A stretch of DNA of 64,000 bases from Thereva unica (GCA_949987705.1 OX465282.1:39024039-39088038); one strand, 5' to 3'. Positions 44,501-52,792 are shown, numbered from the stretch's first letter. Notes: a model not told the origin generated them from the sequence alone. Translations and numbers: made by a program.

Positions 44501-46742
44501 CGACCCGCTCGGCTGGATAGCACCATGTGTGGTGTTAGGCAAATTAATAATGCAGAAATTATGGATGTCCCGCTGCGATTGGGACGACAAGGTAGAAGAG
44601 GAAACGCTGCAAGAATGGGCCGAATTCAAGGGGCAGTTACGGTATATTCAAACCATCAAGATGCCACGATGGATCAGCCATGATAATACCGTGCAGGAGT
44701 GTCAACTCCTTGGGTTCTGTGACAACTCAACTAGAGCATATGCAGCAGTGGTGTACATGAGAACTACGAACCAGAGAGGAGACGTCACCACAACTTTGCT
44801 CATGGCAAAGACACGAGTAGCTCCCATCAAACCGATTACACTACCTCGGTTAGAATTATGCGGAGCCGTACTTCTGAGTCGTTTAATCAAACAAATTAAG
44901 GAAGATATGAATCTGAAAGAAATACAGAGTCAATGTTGGACAGACTCAAAGGTAGTCCTTGCATGGTTACAAGGGTTGCCAAGAAGGTGGAAAACCTTTG
45001 TGGCGAATCGCACAGTGGAGATCCACGAGAATGCGTCAAATACGGCTTGGCGGTATATTCGAACGAAAGAGAACCCAGCCGACATAGCATCAAGAGGAAT
45101 GATGCCAGAGAAATTAAATGAGGCCAAATTATGGTGGCACGGGCCCAGCTGGTTACAGGAACCGGAACATAAGTGGCCAAAGGAGACCTCTACAGACTTC
45201 AAGACCGAGATGGAAGCAAAAACCTCGACCACGGCAATGATGATGATGGAACCAGAAGAAATTGAGTGGTGGATGAAATTTTCTTCATACACTAAGACGT
45301 TGAGAGTCATTGCATATTGTTGTCGATTTATATACAACATGCAAAATAAAGACCATCGACGAGATTCGCAGATTTCAGCAGCAGAAATAAACGAAGCGAG
45401 GACGAAGTTGGTTCGAATGGTACAAAGAACCATGTTCCCGAGCGAATATAAAGATTTGAAATCCGAGAGAGCCATTAACAAGCAAAGCCCACTGAAAGGT
45501 TTGAACCCGTTTTTGGCCAATGATGGCACATTGAGAGTCGGGGGCAGGTTGCACAATTCCGACTTACAATATGACCAAAGACATCCGATAATTCTACAAA
45601 GAAGGCACCATATAACCAACAAAATCATCGATTATTATCATAAGGTAACGATGCATGGTGGAGCTTCGTTAGTGTTAACGAATATTCGTAACCAATTTTG
45701 GTTCAAAAATGGAATGGCAGCCGTGAAGGAACGCATTTACAAGTGTGTGAAATGCACAAGGTATCGGGCATCGAAGCCCCAACAGATAATGGGAGACCTC
45801 CCCAGTGCAAGGGTGACTAGAGCTCATCCCTTCGAGAACGTTGGCATAGACTACGCAGGACCGTATGATTTAAAGATGTCAAAGCACAAGGGGTCAAAGA
45901 TATACAAAGGATACTTTTGTATTTTTATATGCATGACGACTAAAGCAATGCATATTGAGGTAGCATCAGACTTATCCACTGAAGCATTTCTTGCGGCTCT
46001 GAGGAGATTCATGGGGCGCAGAGGTCAGTGCCGAAACATATATTCGGACAATGGCACGAATTTCGTTGGAGCCAACAGACAAATACAAAGCCAATTAAGG
46101 AAGGCTATAAAAAGCGCAGCAAATGAAGCTGCAGCAGAGTTAGCCAATAATGAAATACATTGGCATTTTAATCCCCCTGCAGCCCCACATTTTGGAGGGC
46201 TTTGGGAAGCAGGGGTAAAAAGAGTAAAACATCACCTGAAAAGGGCTGTGAGTGATAAAATACTAACATTTGAGGAGTTGAATACGCTGCTCATCCAAAT
46301 AGAATCCTGTTTGAATTCCCGACCATTGTGTCTTTTGTCAGCAGATCCATCAAATCTGGAAATACTTACCCCTGGACATTTCTTAATTGGCAGACATATG
46401 AAGGCCATACCGGAACCAGAGGAAACCGGAAAAAGTATTGGATACACGGACAGGTGGAGACAAATACAACAAAGTCTTCAACGTTTTTGGAAGCAATGGT
46501 CGAACGAATACCTACTACAATTACAGCAACGGACAAAATGGAAAACAAAACAAACCAACTTGAAAGTTGGGCAAGTTGTTATCATTATGGATAACAACAG
46601 GCAACCTAGTCAATGGCCCTTAGGTCTGATACTAGAAACCCATCCTGGAGCAGATGGACAAGTGAGGGTAGCCACCGTCAAAACTAGCACGAGCACCTTC
46701 AAAAGACCTATTAACAAGCTTTGTCCAATGTCAGCATGTTAA
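41511..46742 (+). CDS. Element A gag-pol polyprotein, 1743 aa
   Basis: One uninterrupted frame. Residues about 1-300 are gag (PTLEIPKFDGQYSSWRTFHD capsid block). Cysteine/histidine knuckles at about 355-420 read CPMCKKEHF, CFNCFKQHYC and CPICRRKHH. The protease active site is LIDPGSQSSF at about 480. Reverse transcriptase spans about 700-960, with RVVFDASAKSS, TADIEKMYQMI and YVDDVLTGAD. RNase H-like GFCDNST is at about 1067. The integrase zinc domain (HGGASLVL, CVKCTRYRAS) and the core DYAGP, YSDNGTNFVG and HFGGLWEAGVKRVKHH follow, ending with a DUF5641 domain (LGLILETHPGADGQVRV). Length and order are normal for BEL/Pao. The start is the first ATG after the primer site. The protease triad reads D-P-G instead of D-S/T-G. 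Confidence 0.95.
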   Translation: MKSTLQQQDVCQAQLAQTISNYKKTSKHRRTPGYLKGKIDSIKLIAERFNNNHLEIGAADLSNIKDAKLESAVTEYLAGEKFLEFEEAYSEFLGDLQDALSACNPQPTTPTQHSTFIGEQSGSPRAIVKLPTLEIPKFDGQYSSWRTFHDRYVSLIHNEDRLMPVDKLHYLKSSLTGEARRDLDSFDMTSENYEAAWQLLCKRYNKRRLLIYAQLKLLFNSTPIRTESYKELRALVDKLHRIRHALQVLKVSILDWDPIFVYVTAQRLPEKTRHMWEQLIAKSDELPALKDLTKFLEERHRSLEAIKDDNSHRFNKESRKPERVRNQSNSYHTHQESVNSRKDCTKTNDQRSRRLQCPMCKKEHFLVQCSSFKALSNTERGRWVKSKGLCFNCFKQHYCRSCTSNNRCPICRRKHHLLIHTDNESEPEVSEQQSTPVDQREPVVTNCNCNIHKTQSMLATALVTVKDQHGNGLVLRALIDPGSQSSFITESVYQSLQPEVTPTALQVKGLQSVPVATSKKLAHLTLVSRSRAKYERKIQTYVIKNIANKFPPKRINSRGWSCLKGLELADPDFATPGRIDLLLGVNVYADILKKGLRKGPKRMFVMLKTSLGWILFGRVPTVPEQGKNVSFSAFTVHKNDELDLHEQLKSFWEQEEMPAAKVLTSEEEYCERFYDDTTKRLSDGRYVVRIPFKNDRPPNLGTFRNQALSRLKQVEHKLAQKPDLRKPYQQCLQEYKDLGHMKAINPHEGNRYYMPHHAVVKESTTTKVRVVFDASAKSSNGQNLNEQMLTGPTLQPKLFSTLLKWRKYRYAMTADIEKMYQMILVHPNDRRYQTILWRDNPTMPIEEYELQTVTFGTTSAPYLAIKTLQRLAKDDRHQYPKAAEVALTDFYVDDVLTGADTLQDARDLQIELNGLLKRGGFHLRKWTANHEDLLKTIPAEDRELQLPLQVKEDNCVKALGIFWHPGEDYFTYAIKPSEFKQIAATKREILSEVAKLFDPLGWIAPCVVLGKLIMQKLWMSRCDWDDKVEEETLQEWAEFKGQLRYIQTIKMPRWISHDNTVQECQLLGFCDNSTRAYAAVVYMRTTNQRGDVTTTLLMAKTRVAPIKPITLPRLELCGAVLLSRLIKQIKEDMNLKEIQSQCWTDSKVVLAWLQGLPRRWKTFVANRTVEIHENASNTAWRYIRTKENPADIASRGMMPEKLNEAKLWWHGPSWLQEPEHKWPKETSTDFKTEMEAKTSTTAMMMMEPEEIEWWMKFSSYTKTLRVIAYCCRFIYNMQNKDHRRDSQISAAEINEARTKLVRMVQRTMFPSEYKDLKSERAINKQSPLKGLNPFLANDGTLRVGGRLHNSDLQYDQRHPIILQRRHHITNKIIDYYHKVTMHGGASLVLTNIRNQFWFKNGMAAVKERIYKCVKCTRYRASKPQQIMGDLPSARVTRAHPFENVGIDYAGPYDLKMSKHKGSKIYKGYFCIFICMTTKAMHIEVASDLSTEAFLAALRRFMGRRGQCRNIYSDNGTNFVGANRQIQSQLRKAIKSAANEAAAELANNEIHWHFNPPAAPHFGGLWEAGVKRVKHHLKRAVSDKILTFEELNTLLIQIESCLNSRPLCLLSADPSNLEILTPGHFLIGRHMKAIPEPEETGKSIGYTDRWRQIQQSLQRFWKQWSNEYLLQLQQRTKWKTKQTNLKVGQVVIIMDNNRQPSQWPLGLILETHPGADGQVRVATVKTSTSTFKRPINKLCPMSAC

Positions 46743-46824
46743 GTGAAGTGTACATGTCGTCCGTTCAAATCTATGTTTAAGTTAAGACATATGAACTCGT
46801 AGTAACACTAAGTTTATTATTTCA

Positions 46825-46826
46825 GC
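46825..46826 (+). promoter_or_regulatory. Candidate splice acceptor before accessory ORF
   Basis: TTTATTATTTCAG|CG lies 37 bp before the ATG of the accessory ORF and after the gag-pol stop, so a spliced mRNA could deliver that ORF. No donor has been established. Confidence 0.4.
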
Positions 46827-46861
46827 GCTAATAAAAACAAGAAAACAAAAAACAAGCAATT

Positions 46862-47587
46862 ATGTCGGTTAATGAAGAAATTATGTTCAAAGAGCTCGAC
46901 GATTATTTGGAGCTCTACCCACTCGATGACGAGCAGCTCGAGGAGGTATTAGGGGATAGCCCTTTCCATGGAGAGTGGGACTTACGGACTCCGCCACATA
47001 CATCGGCGTCCAACGAGGACTTACCTCCCACACCCGGGAAAAATCTTCCTGGTTTTTCACCGGAAGATGATCTATCCGCCAGTTCACTTGAGGTGGACGA
47101 ACCAATAGCGGATATAGAAGACGATCCTCTGGAGGCATTCGTCAATGGCATTCCTACCACACCTGGGAAAAACCTTCCAGGTTTTCCACCGGAAGATGGA
47201 CACGACAACTCAGTAGAAGTTAATGAACCAGACATGGAGGCATCTACCAATGAGATTACTACCACACCTGGGAAAAACCTTCCAGTTTGTACACCGGAAA
47301 ACGATCCCCCGTATTTTGCACCAGCTGTGCGAGAAGCCGCACAAGAGCAATCCGTGTCAAACGCCAGCGCTGCACCCTCTTGTTTAGATAACAAGAAGTA
47401 TCATATGACGACGCAGGATGGGACACCATTTACGATTACATATGCACAACTTCAATCAATACCCTACGACAAAATCCGTAATTTTAAGAGGCAGCGATAT
47501 ACGGTTAAATTAGGGCCCAATCGAATGGTTAAACTAAAATTAAAAGGCACTAAGATGTTCTGGTACAATTACTCAGACCAAAGCTGA
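46862..47587 (+). CDS. Element A accessory ORF, 241 aa, acidic with PGKNLP repeats
   Basis: Sits where an env gene would be, 120 bp after the gag-pol stop. Residues 1-50 are strongly acidic (DDEQLEEVL). Residues 55-147 contain three repeats with a period of about 40: PTPGKNLPGFSPED at 56-69, TTPGKNLPGFPPED at 99-112 and TTPGKNLPVCTPEN at 134-147, separated by acidic EVxEP spacers. Residues 178-241 are basic and compact (YTVKLGPNRMVKLKLKGTKM). There is no signal peptide or membrane segment, so it is not an envelope protein. I recognise no family. The acidic/proline N-terminus with a basic C-terminus could suit a nucleic-acid-binding or transcription-modulating factor, but this is inference. 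The frame is intact in a young element, which argues that it is expressed. Confidence 0.8.
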   Translation: MSVNEEIMFKELDDYLELYPLDDEQLEEVLGDSPFHGEWDLRTPPHTSASNEDLPPTPGKNLPGFSPEDDLSASSLEVDEPIADIEDDPLEAFVNGIPTTPGKNLPGFPPEDGHDNSVEVNEPDMEASTNEITTTPGKNLPVCTPENDPPYFAPAVREAAQEQSVSNASAAPSCLDNKKYHMTTQDGTPFTITYAQLQSIPYDKIRNFKRQRYTVKLGPNRMVKLKLKGTKMFWYNYSDQS

Positions 47588-47726
47588 ATATCAAAGGTAG
47601 TAATTAAGTTAAGATCTATAAAAACATGAATTTTAGAAAATAAATCTATTGAATTAAACAAATCTATACACGAAGAAATATAATAAAAATGAACATTAAA
47701 AATTGAACTAAAAATAAAAATATATG

Positions 47727-48077
47727 TGTAAAGAAAATAGATTTTCTTTAATATTTTTGAATTTGGCGCGCTCTGCGTGTTTTGAACTTGGCGCGCTTCG
47801 CATGAGGCATGACTGTTGGAAAACGTCAGACTTCTTAGTCTGGAGTTTTTTTGAGGTTAGAATTATGGAGAATGGCGTGTTAAGAGAAAAATTTTCATAG
47901 AATACTTTTTGTGTACAAAGATTTAGATTCGATTTAGTGGAAAAATAAACGTTAAATGTCGTTTCTTTGTTTTCAGGTAACGTTGTTACAATAGTGTACC
48001 AAAGAAATAAGTAAATAAAACTTTGTTTTCAGAAGCAACACATTCGTTTATTTTAAACCATAAGATATAATCTTATA
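47727..48077 (+). repeat. Element C 5' LTR
   Basis: Begins TGTAAAGAAAATAG and ends ATAATCTTATA. Contains two GGCGCGC boxes (47762-47771, 47787-47796), a 6 bp stem hairpin CAGACT-TTCT-type loop-AGTCTG (47827-47842), and AATAAA at about 48014. Identical to 52384-52734. Confidence 0.96.
47762..47796 (+). promoter_or_regulatory. Pair of E2F-like TTGGCGCGC boxes in LTR
   Basis: TTTGGCGCGC at 47762-47771 fits the E2F consensus TTTSSCGC; CTTGGCGCGC at 47787-47796 keeps the core. The spacing is 25 bp. The same pair is at 52419-52428 and 52444-52453. They lie in the presumed U3. Confidence 0.45.
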
Positions 48078-48088
48078 AAACGACATTT
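48078..48088 (+). promoter_or_regulatory. Candidate self-priming site of element C
   Basis: AAACGACATTT starts directly after the 5' LTR and is the exact reverse complement of AAATGTCGTTT at 47954-47964 inside the LTR. No TGG-initial tRNA-complementary primer site is present here. In Tf1-like elements the first 11 nt of the transcript fold back on such a site and prime reverse transcription. Confidence 0.6.
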
Positions 48089-48120
48089 TTGTTTAGTGAA
48101 ATACGTAAACAAACAAAACT

Positions 48121-49243
48121 ATGGAACAGCTACGTTTCGAATTTGCAATATTGCCGGCGAGTGATGGGAAATCAAACATCTATTGTGTAACCTCAATAAC
48201 AACAAAAGATGAAAAAGTGTTTGCTATACCAGAAGAACTACAGTCTGCTGGTCTTCATAAAGAGTTGATAAAGACAGGTGCGTATAATAAAGTGAAAAAT
48301 AGTTTAAAAAGAAGACATCAGACACGAAAAGTTTGGATAACAATGACAGATGAACTAAGTAAAGTCTACATAGATGAAGATGGTAACTTACAATTTGGAG
48401 AGCAATATCTAGAAGAAATGGAACAAAAGCAAGCATCTGGAGGATTAGAAAAAGACACAGACTCATTGGAAAAAGTATTTGCAAAATTAATTGAGAACAC
48501 ACAAGATTTAAAAAAACAGAATTTAAAATACATTGCAGAGAAGTTTGTAATTGAAAAATTTACAAGTAAAAACTCAAATCCAAGCCAATGGATTGATATT
48601 TTTGAAAGGGAATGTTCACGCTTTGATATTATGGAAGATGAGAAGAAAATTGAAATATTCAGACTATTCATGGATAAAAGTTGTGTTGATTGGTACAGTT
48701 CTATGATTATAAAATTTACTCTAAACGCAGACTGGAAAATATGGAAAAAAAAAGTTCTGTGAATCATTTGCAAATCAAGGTTGGAACCAAGTGACTTACG
48801 CTCTGTTATTTAAATACAAGGATGGTTCGTTGGTGGACTATGCCATAAAAAAGGAAAAACTTATACTGGATATGAGGAGATCAATAGATACAGGTACACT
48901 TGTGGATGTTATTGCGGCAGGTTTGCCAAGGATTGTACTGGAGAAGATAAACAGAGAAGCATTGAAGGATACAGTAGATTTATTCAATGAAGTAAGAAAG
49001 TATGAACACTTAGTAAATAAAAATAGGACTGGGGCCTACAGAAAATATGAAAATCATAAGATAAATAACAAAAATGAAGAACGTACACCATGCAAAACAT
49101 GCGAAAAGTTAAATAAAGGTACTCGTTACCATCCTGAGGCTGCATGCTGGTTTAAGGTTAAAGATGATGATAGAAGACCTATAAGACATGTAAACAATTC
49201 AGTAATTGAAGCAGAGTTAAATGAAACAGAACAAAAAAACTAA
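48121..49243 (+). pseudogene. Element C gag, with one homopolymer frameshift
   Basis: The first part (48121-48762) includes a capsid-like region with PSQWIDIFERECSRF. The second part (from about 48752) continues FCESFANQGWNQVTY, matching the usual gypsy capsid end, and holds a CKTCEKLNK...HPEAAC zinc motif near the C-terminus. The two frames are joined if one A is removed from the run of nine at 48745-48753; eight A would give one frame of about 374 codons. Either a recent mutation or a sequencing slip in the run. Ends TAA at 49241-49243, overlapping the frameshift signal to pol. Confidence 0.8.
49234..49240 (+). promoter_or_regulatory. -1 ribosomal frameshift heptamer A AAA AAC
   Basis: In the gag frame the codons CAA AAA AAC TAA contain the canonical slippery heptamer directly before the stop. 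A -1 slip continues CTA ATA GTG ACA CCA, which is the pol frame. I did not establish a downstream pseudoknot. Confidence 0.8.
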
Positions 49244-49245
49244 TA

Positions 49246-52200
49246 GTGACACCATTAATAAAAGTCAAACTATTATTAAATGATAAATTGGAAATATATG
49301 GCGTATATGATTCAGGTTCGAATGTTTCTCTCATTAATTCTAAATTATTAAAATTAAAAACCAAGAAAAATAGTTTAAATGAAAAAAATTTAAATACAAT
49401 TAATGGTGTTAAAAAGACAAATGGTTTGACAAATATAAAAATAAAAATTTTCGAAAAAGAAGAAAATGTGGATGTTTACATAATTGATGATCCAAATTTC
49501 AGATATGAATTTTTAATAAGATTAGACATAATAAAGAAATACAAGCTTATACAAAATGAGGAGTTAAAAATAACACAAAAGCAATACTTACATGAAGAGA
49601 CTATAAAAAAAGAAGAAAAGATAAGTACAGAGAAAAGCGAGGGTAACAGATATGAAAAAAAATACGAAATAAACTTCAATGAACATATAAAAGAATTTGA
49701 AATAAAAGATTTAGATGAAAAGAAAAGGGAAGAAATTAATAAACTAATACAAAAATATAAATCAGTATTTGGCAAAGACAAGTATGATGTAGGAAGAGTT
49801 AAAGAATATGAAGCAAGAATAGATTTATTAGTGGATAAATACTGCAGTAAAAGGCCATACAGATGCACTATAGAAGACAAAGAAGAGATAGCGGAACAGA
49901 TAGCAAAATTATTAGATAATAAACTTATAGAAGAGTCCTACAGTCCATTTGCAGCGCCAGTAACTTTGGCATTTAAGAAAGAAGAAAATAAGAGGTCAAG
50001 ACTATGTATAGACTTCAGGGATTTAAATAAGATAATAGTGCCACAGGCTCAACCGTTCCCATTAATTGAAGACCTTATGATAAAGACAAGAAATTGCAAT
50101 TATTTTACAAGCCTAGACATAAACTCAGCTTTTTGGTCTATACCTCTAAGAGTAGAAGACAGGAAGAAGACAGGATTTGTAACACAGGAAGGACACTTTC
50201 AATGGACCTGTCTACCATTCGGTTTAAAGACATCACCAGCAATATTTCAGAGAATATTAAGTAATATACTTCGAAAATATAAACTTACCGATTTTACTGT
50301 GAATTACATAGATGATATCCTGATATTTTCAAAATCATTTGAAGAACACATAAATCACTTGAAACAGTTGCTAGAAGCAATTCTAACAGAAGGATTTCGA
50401 TTAAAATTTACAAAATGTACATTTGCATCAGATTCAGTCAAGTACCTAGGACATATTATTCAAAATAATTCGATAAAACCAGTGAAGGATAACCTAGTGT
50501 CGATAAGGAATTTCCCAGTACCAAAAACTCAGAAGAACGTTAGACAATTTTTAGGAAAAATAAATTTTTACCACGAATACATACCAAGAGGCGCAATAAT
50601 ATTAGACCCACTACATAACTTACTTAGAAAAAATCAGAAATTTATTTGGTCTGAAGAATGTCAAAAAGCATTTGAAAAAATTAAGAGCCTCTTATGTTCA
50701 CAACCAATACTAGAAATATTCGATCAAGATCTACCAATAAACATTTATACCGATGGATCGCTAGAGGGCGTCGGAGCAGTATTGAAACAGATACAAACAG
50801 ATGGTAAAGAAAAACCAGCGGCTTACTTTTCAAAAAAATTAAATGGAGCACAAAAGAAGAAAAAAGCTATATATTTAGAATGTTTGGCCATCAAAGAAGC
50901 ACTGAGATATTGGCAGTACTGGTTAATAGGTAAATCATTTACTGTTTACTCAGACCACAAACCACTAGAGAATATGAACTTAAAAGCAAGAACAGATGAA
51001 GAGCTGGGTGATCTGACTTATTACCTTTCACAGTACGACTTTAAAATTAAATATTCCCCGGGAAAAGAAAATTTAGAAGCAGACTGTTTAAGCCGAAATC
51101 CTGTATTGGAACCAGAAGAAAATATAGAAGAACAATTAAAAATAGTGAACTTAATTAATTTGGAAGATATTATAATGGATCAGAATAAAAATGAAGAAAT
51201 ACAGAGAAACAAAAACAAAATAATTGAAAAACATAATGTATACTACAAAAAAATAAGAAACAAAGAGAAAATAATAATAACGGAAGAATTTAGTATCAGA
51301 CTTATAAAACAAATACATGAGGACCTGTGCCACATTGGAATTGGTCAAATGCTAAGGACTATTAGTTCACTGTATATAACAAAGAATTTAACAAAAAATA
51401 TAAAAAACGTTTGCAGAACCTGTGAAATTTGCATAAGGAACAAAACAAGAGGACAGGACAAATACGGAATGATGTCACATTTAGGCCCGGCGACAAGACC
51501 TTTTGAAATAGTATCAATAGACACAATTGGCGGCTTTGGTGGTTCGAGATCAACAAAGAAATACCTACATCTTTTAGTGGACCACTTCACTCGGTACGCA
51601 TTTATTATAACATCAAAGACCCAGAGTGCACATGATTTTATAAAGCTAATAAATAAAGTCACCGAAACGGAAGAGATAGGAATGCTTCTCACCGACCAGT
51701 ATCCTGGAATAAATTCAAAAGAATTCAAGAAATTTCTTAGTGACAAGCAAATAACAATGATATTTACAGCAGTGAACGCACCTTTTTCAAATGGCCTAAA
51801 TGAAAGGTTAAACCAAACACTAGTGAACAAGATTAGGTGCAGAATAAATGAATGTGGAGGAAAAAAAGCATGGACTACAATAGCACATGAATGTGTAGAA
51901 AAATACAATCAGACTAATCACTCGGTAACCGGCTTGGCACCATGCTATTTGTTATATGGGACAGCCGTTACAATCTTACCAAATGAGCTGCGCGAAGAAC
52001 GTACACACAGTGACTGGATCAGAGATAAAGAAAGAGCATTTAATAATACTTTGAATTCACATAATTATAATAAAATGCGTTATGATAGAAAAAGACAAAA
52101 TAGAGAATTTAAAGTTGGAGATATGGTATATGTAGAAAACGGGAATAAACTAAATAGAAGAAAACTGGATGAACTGAGAATTGGACCATATAAAATAGTA

Positions 52201-52341
52201 GAAAAAAAATCTAATACAATTTATAGGGTAGATACAGGACACAGGAAAACAGAGTCAAACCTATTTCATATTACAAAACTAATTCCAATACAAATAACAA
52301 AATATGAAGAAGAGATGAAAGAAAAAATCTACTGGTTCTGA
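49246..52341 (+). CDS. Element C pol: protease, RT, RNase H, integrase
   Basis: An open frame of about 1031 codons, entered by -1 frameshift (no ATG; the first pol codons are CTA ATA at 49240). Protease YDSGSNVSLI is at residues about 20-30. The RT has RLCIDFRDLNKI, FTSLDINSAFWSIPL, LPFGLKTSPAIFQRIL and NYIDDILIFS. RNase H has YTDGSLEGVGAVL and YSDHKPLENM. The integrase zinc domain (HEDLCHIGIGQML, CRTCEICIRNK) precedes a core with D in SIDTIGG, D in LTDQYPGINS and E in SNGLNERLNQTL; the C-terminal domain has VGDMVYVEN and RIGPYKIVEKKS. All catalytic residues I can check are present. No chromodomain after the integrase. Confidence 0.94.
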   Translation: MTPLIKVKLLLNDKLEIYGVYDSGSNVSLINSKLLKLKTKKNSLNEKNLNTINGVKKTNGLTNIKIKIFEKEENVDVYIIDDPNFRYEFLIRLDIIKKYKLIQNEELKITQKQYLHEETIKKEEKISTEKSEGNRYEKKYEINFNEHIKEFEIKDLDEKKREEINKLIQKYKSVFGKDKYDVGRVKEYEARIDLLVDKYCSKRPYRCTIEDKEEIAEQIAKLLDNKLIEESYSPFAAPVTLAFKKEENKRSRLCIDFRDLNKIIVPQAQPFPLIEDLMIKTRNCNYFTSLDINSAFWSIPLRVEDRKKTGFVTQEGHFQWTCLPFGLKTSPAIFQRILSNILRKYKLTDFTVNYIDDILIFSKSFEEHINHLKQLLEAILTEGFRLKFTKCTFASDSVKYLGHIIQNNSIKPVKDNLVSIRNFPVPKTQKNVRQFLGKINFYHEYIPRGAIILDPLHNLLRKNQKFIWSEECQKAFEKIKSLLCSQPILEIFDQDLPINIYTDGSLEGVGAVLKQIQTDGKEKPAAYFSKKLNGAQKKKKAIYLECLAIKEALRYWQYWLIGKSFTVYSDHKPLENMNLKARTDEELGDLTYYLSQYDFKIKYSPGKENLEADCLSRNPVLEPEENIEEQLKIVNLINLEDIIMDQNKNEEIQRNKNKIIEKHNVYYKKIRNKEKIIITEEFSIRLIKQIHEDLCHIGIGQMLRTISSLYITKNLTKNIKNVCRTCEICIRNKTRGQDKYGMMSHLGPATRPFEIVSIDTIGGFGGSRSTKKYLHLLVDHFTRYAFIITSKTQSAHDFIKLINKVTETEEIGMLLTDQYPGINSKEFKKFLSDKQITMIFTAVNAPFSNGLNERLNQTLVNKIRCRINECGGKKAWTTIAHECVEKYNQTNHSVTGLAPCYLLYGTAVTILPNELREERTHSDWIRDKERAFNNTLNSHNYNKMRYDRKRQNREFKVGDMVYVENGNKLNRRKLDELRIGPYKIVEKKSNTIYRVDTGHRKTESNLFHITKLIPIQITKYEEEMKEKIYWF

Positions 52342-52373
52342 AGAGAAAATTCACGGGTGAATTTTCTTCCCCT

Positions 52374-52383
52374 AGAGGGGAGA
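52374..52383 (+). promoter_or_regulatory. Polypurine tract of element C
   Basis: AGAGGGGAGA directly abuts the TGTAAAG start of the 3' LTR. Confidence 0.85.
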
Positions 52384-52734
52384 TGTAAAGAAAATAGATT
52401 TTCTTTAATATTTTTGAATTTGGCGCGCTCTGCGTGTTTTGAACTTGGCGCGCTTCGCATGAGGCATGACTGTTGGAAAACGTCAGACTTCTTAGTCTGG
52501 AGTTTTTTTGAGGTTAGAATTATGGAGAATGGCGTGTTAAGAGAAAAATTTTCATAGAATACTTTTTGTGTACAAAGATTTAGATTCGATTTAGTGGAAA
52601 AATAAACGTTAAATGTCGTTTCTTTGTTTTCAGGTAACGTTGTTACAATAGTGTACCAAAGAAATAAGTAAATAAAACTTTGTTTTCAGAAGCAACACAT
52701 TCGTTTATTTTAAACCATAAGATATAATCTTATA
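52384..52734 (+). repeat. Element C 3' LTR
   Basis: 351 bp, identical by eye to 47727-48077. Followed by TATG, the target duplication, and then element A sequence. Confidence 0.96.
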
Positions 52735-52782
52735 TATGTTTCATTACACAAAATAAATTGTGTTGATGCGATCCATCAACAA

Positions 52783-52792
52783 GGGGGGAGAA
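52783..52792 (+). promoter_or_regulatory. Polypurine tract of element A
   Basis: The purine run GGGGGGAGAA and its neighbours stand right before TGTTTTGACC, the start of the 3' LTR. Confidence 0.8.

Larger units (their letters stand above)
47727..52734 (+). mobile_element. Element C: Ty3/gypsy retrotransposon, very recent, nested in element A
   Basis: Two 351 bp LTRs that I find identical base for base, a 4 bp duplication TATG (47723-47726, 52735-52738), gag with one homopolymer slip, a -1 frameshift site, an intact pol frame and a polypurine tract. It occupies the untranslated stretch between element A's accessory ORF and its 3' LTR. There is no env and no chromodomain. Confidence 0.96.

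Noticed and set aside
44930..45628. 232-codon open frame on the minus strand inside element A pol
   Set aside because: Shadow of the intact plus-strand gag-pol frame.
46887..47394. Minus-strand ORFs opposite the accessory ORF
   Set aside because: Produced by the repeated PGKNLP codons read backwards; no independent signals.
48741..48762. Programmed frameshift inside gag of element C
   Set aside because: The needed shift is +1 within the capsid region, whereas the real gag-pol signal is a -1 heptamer at 49234; an extra A in the run is simpler.
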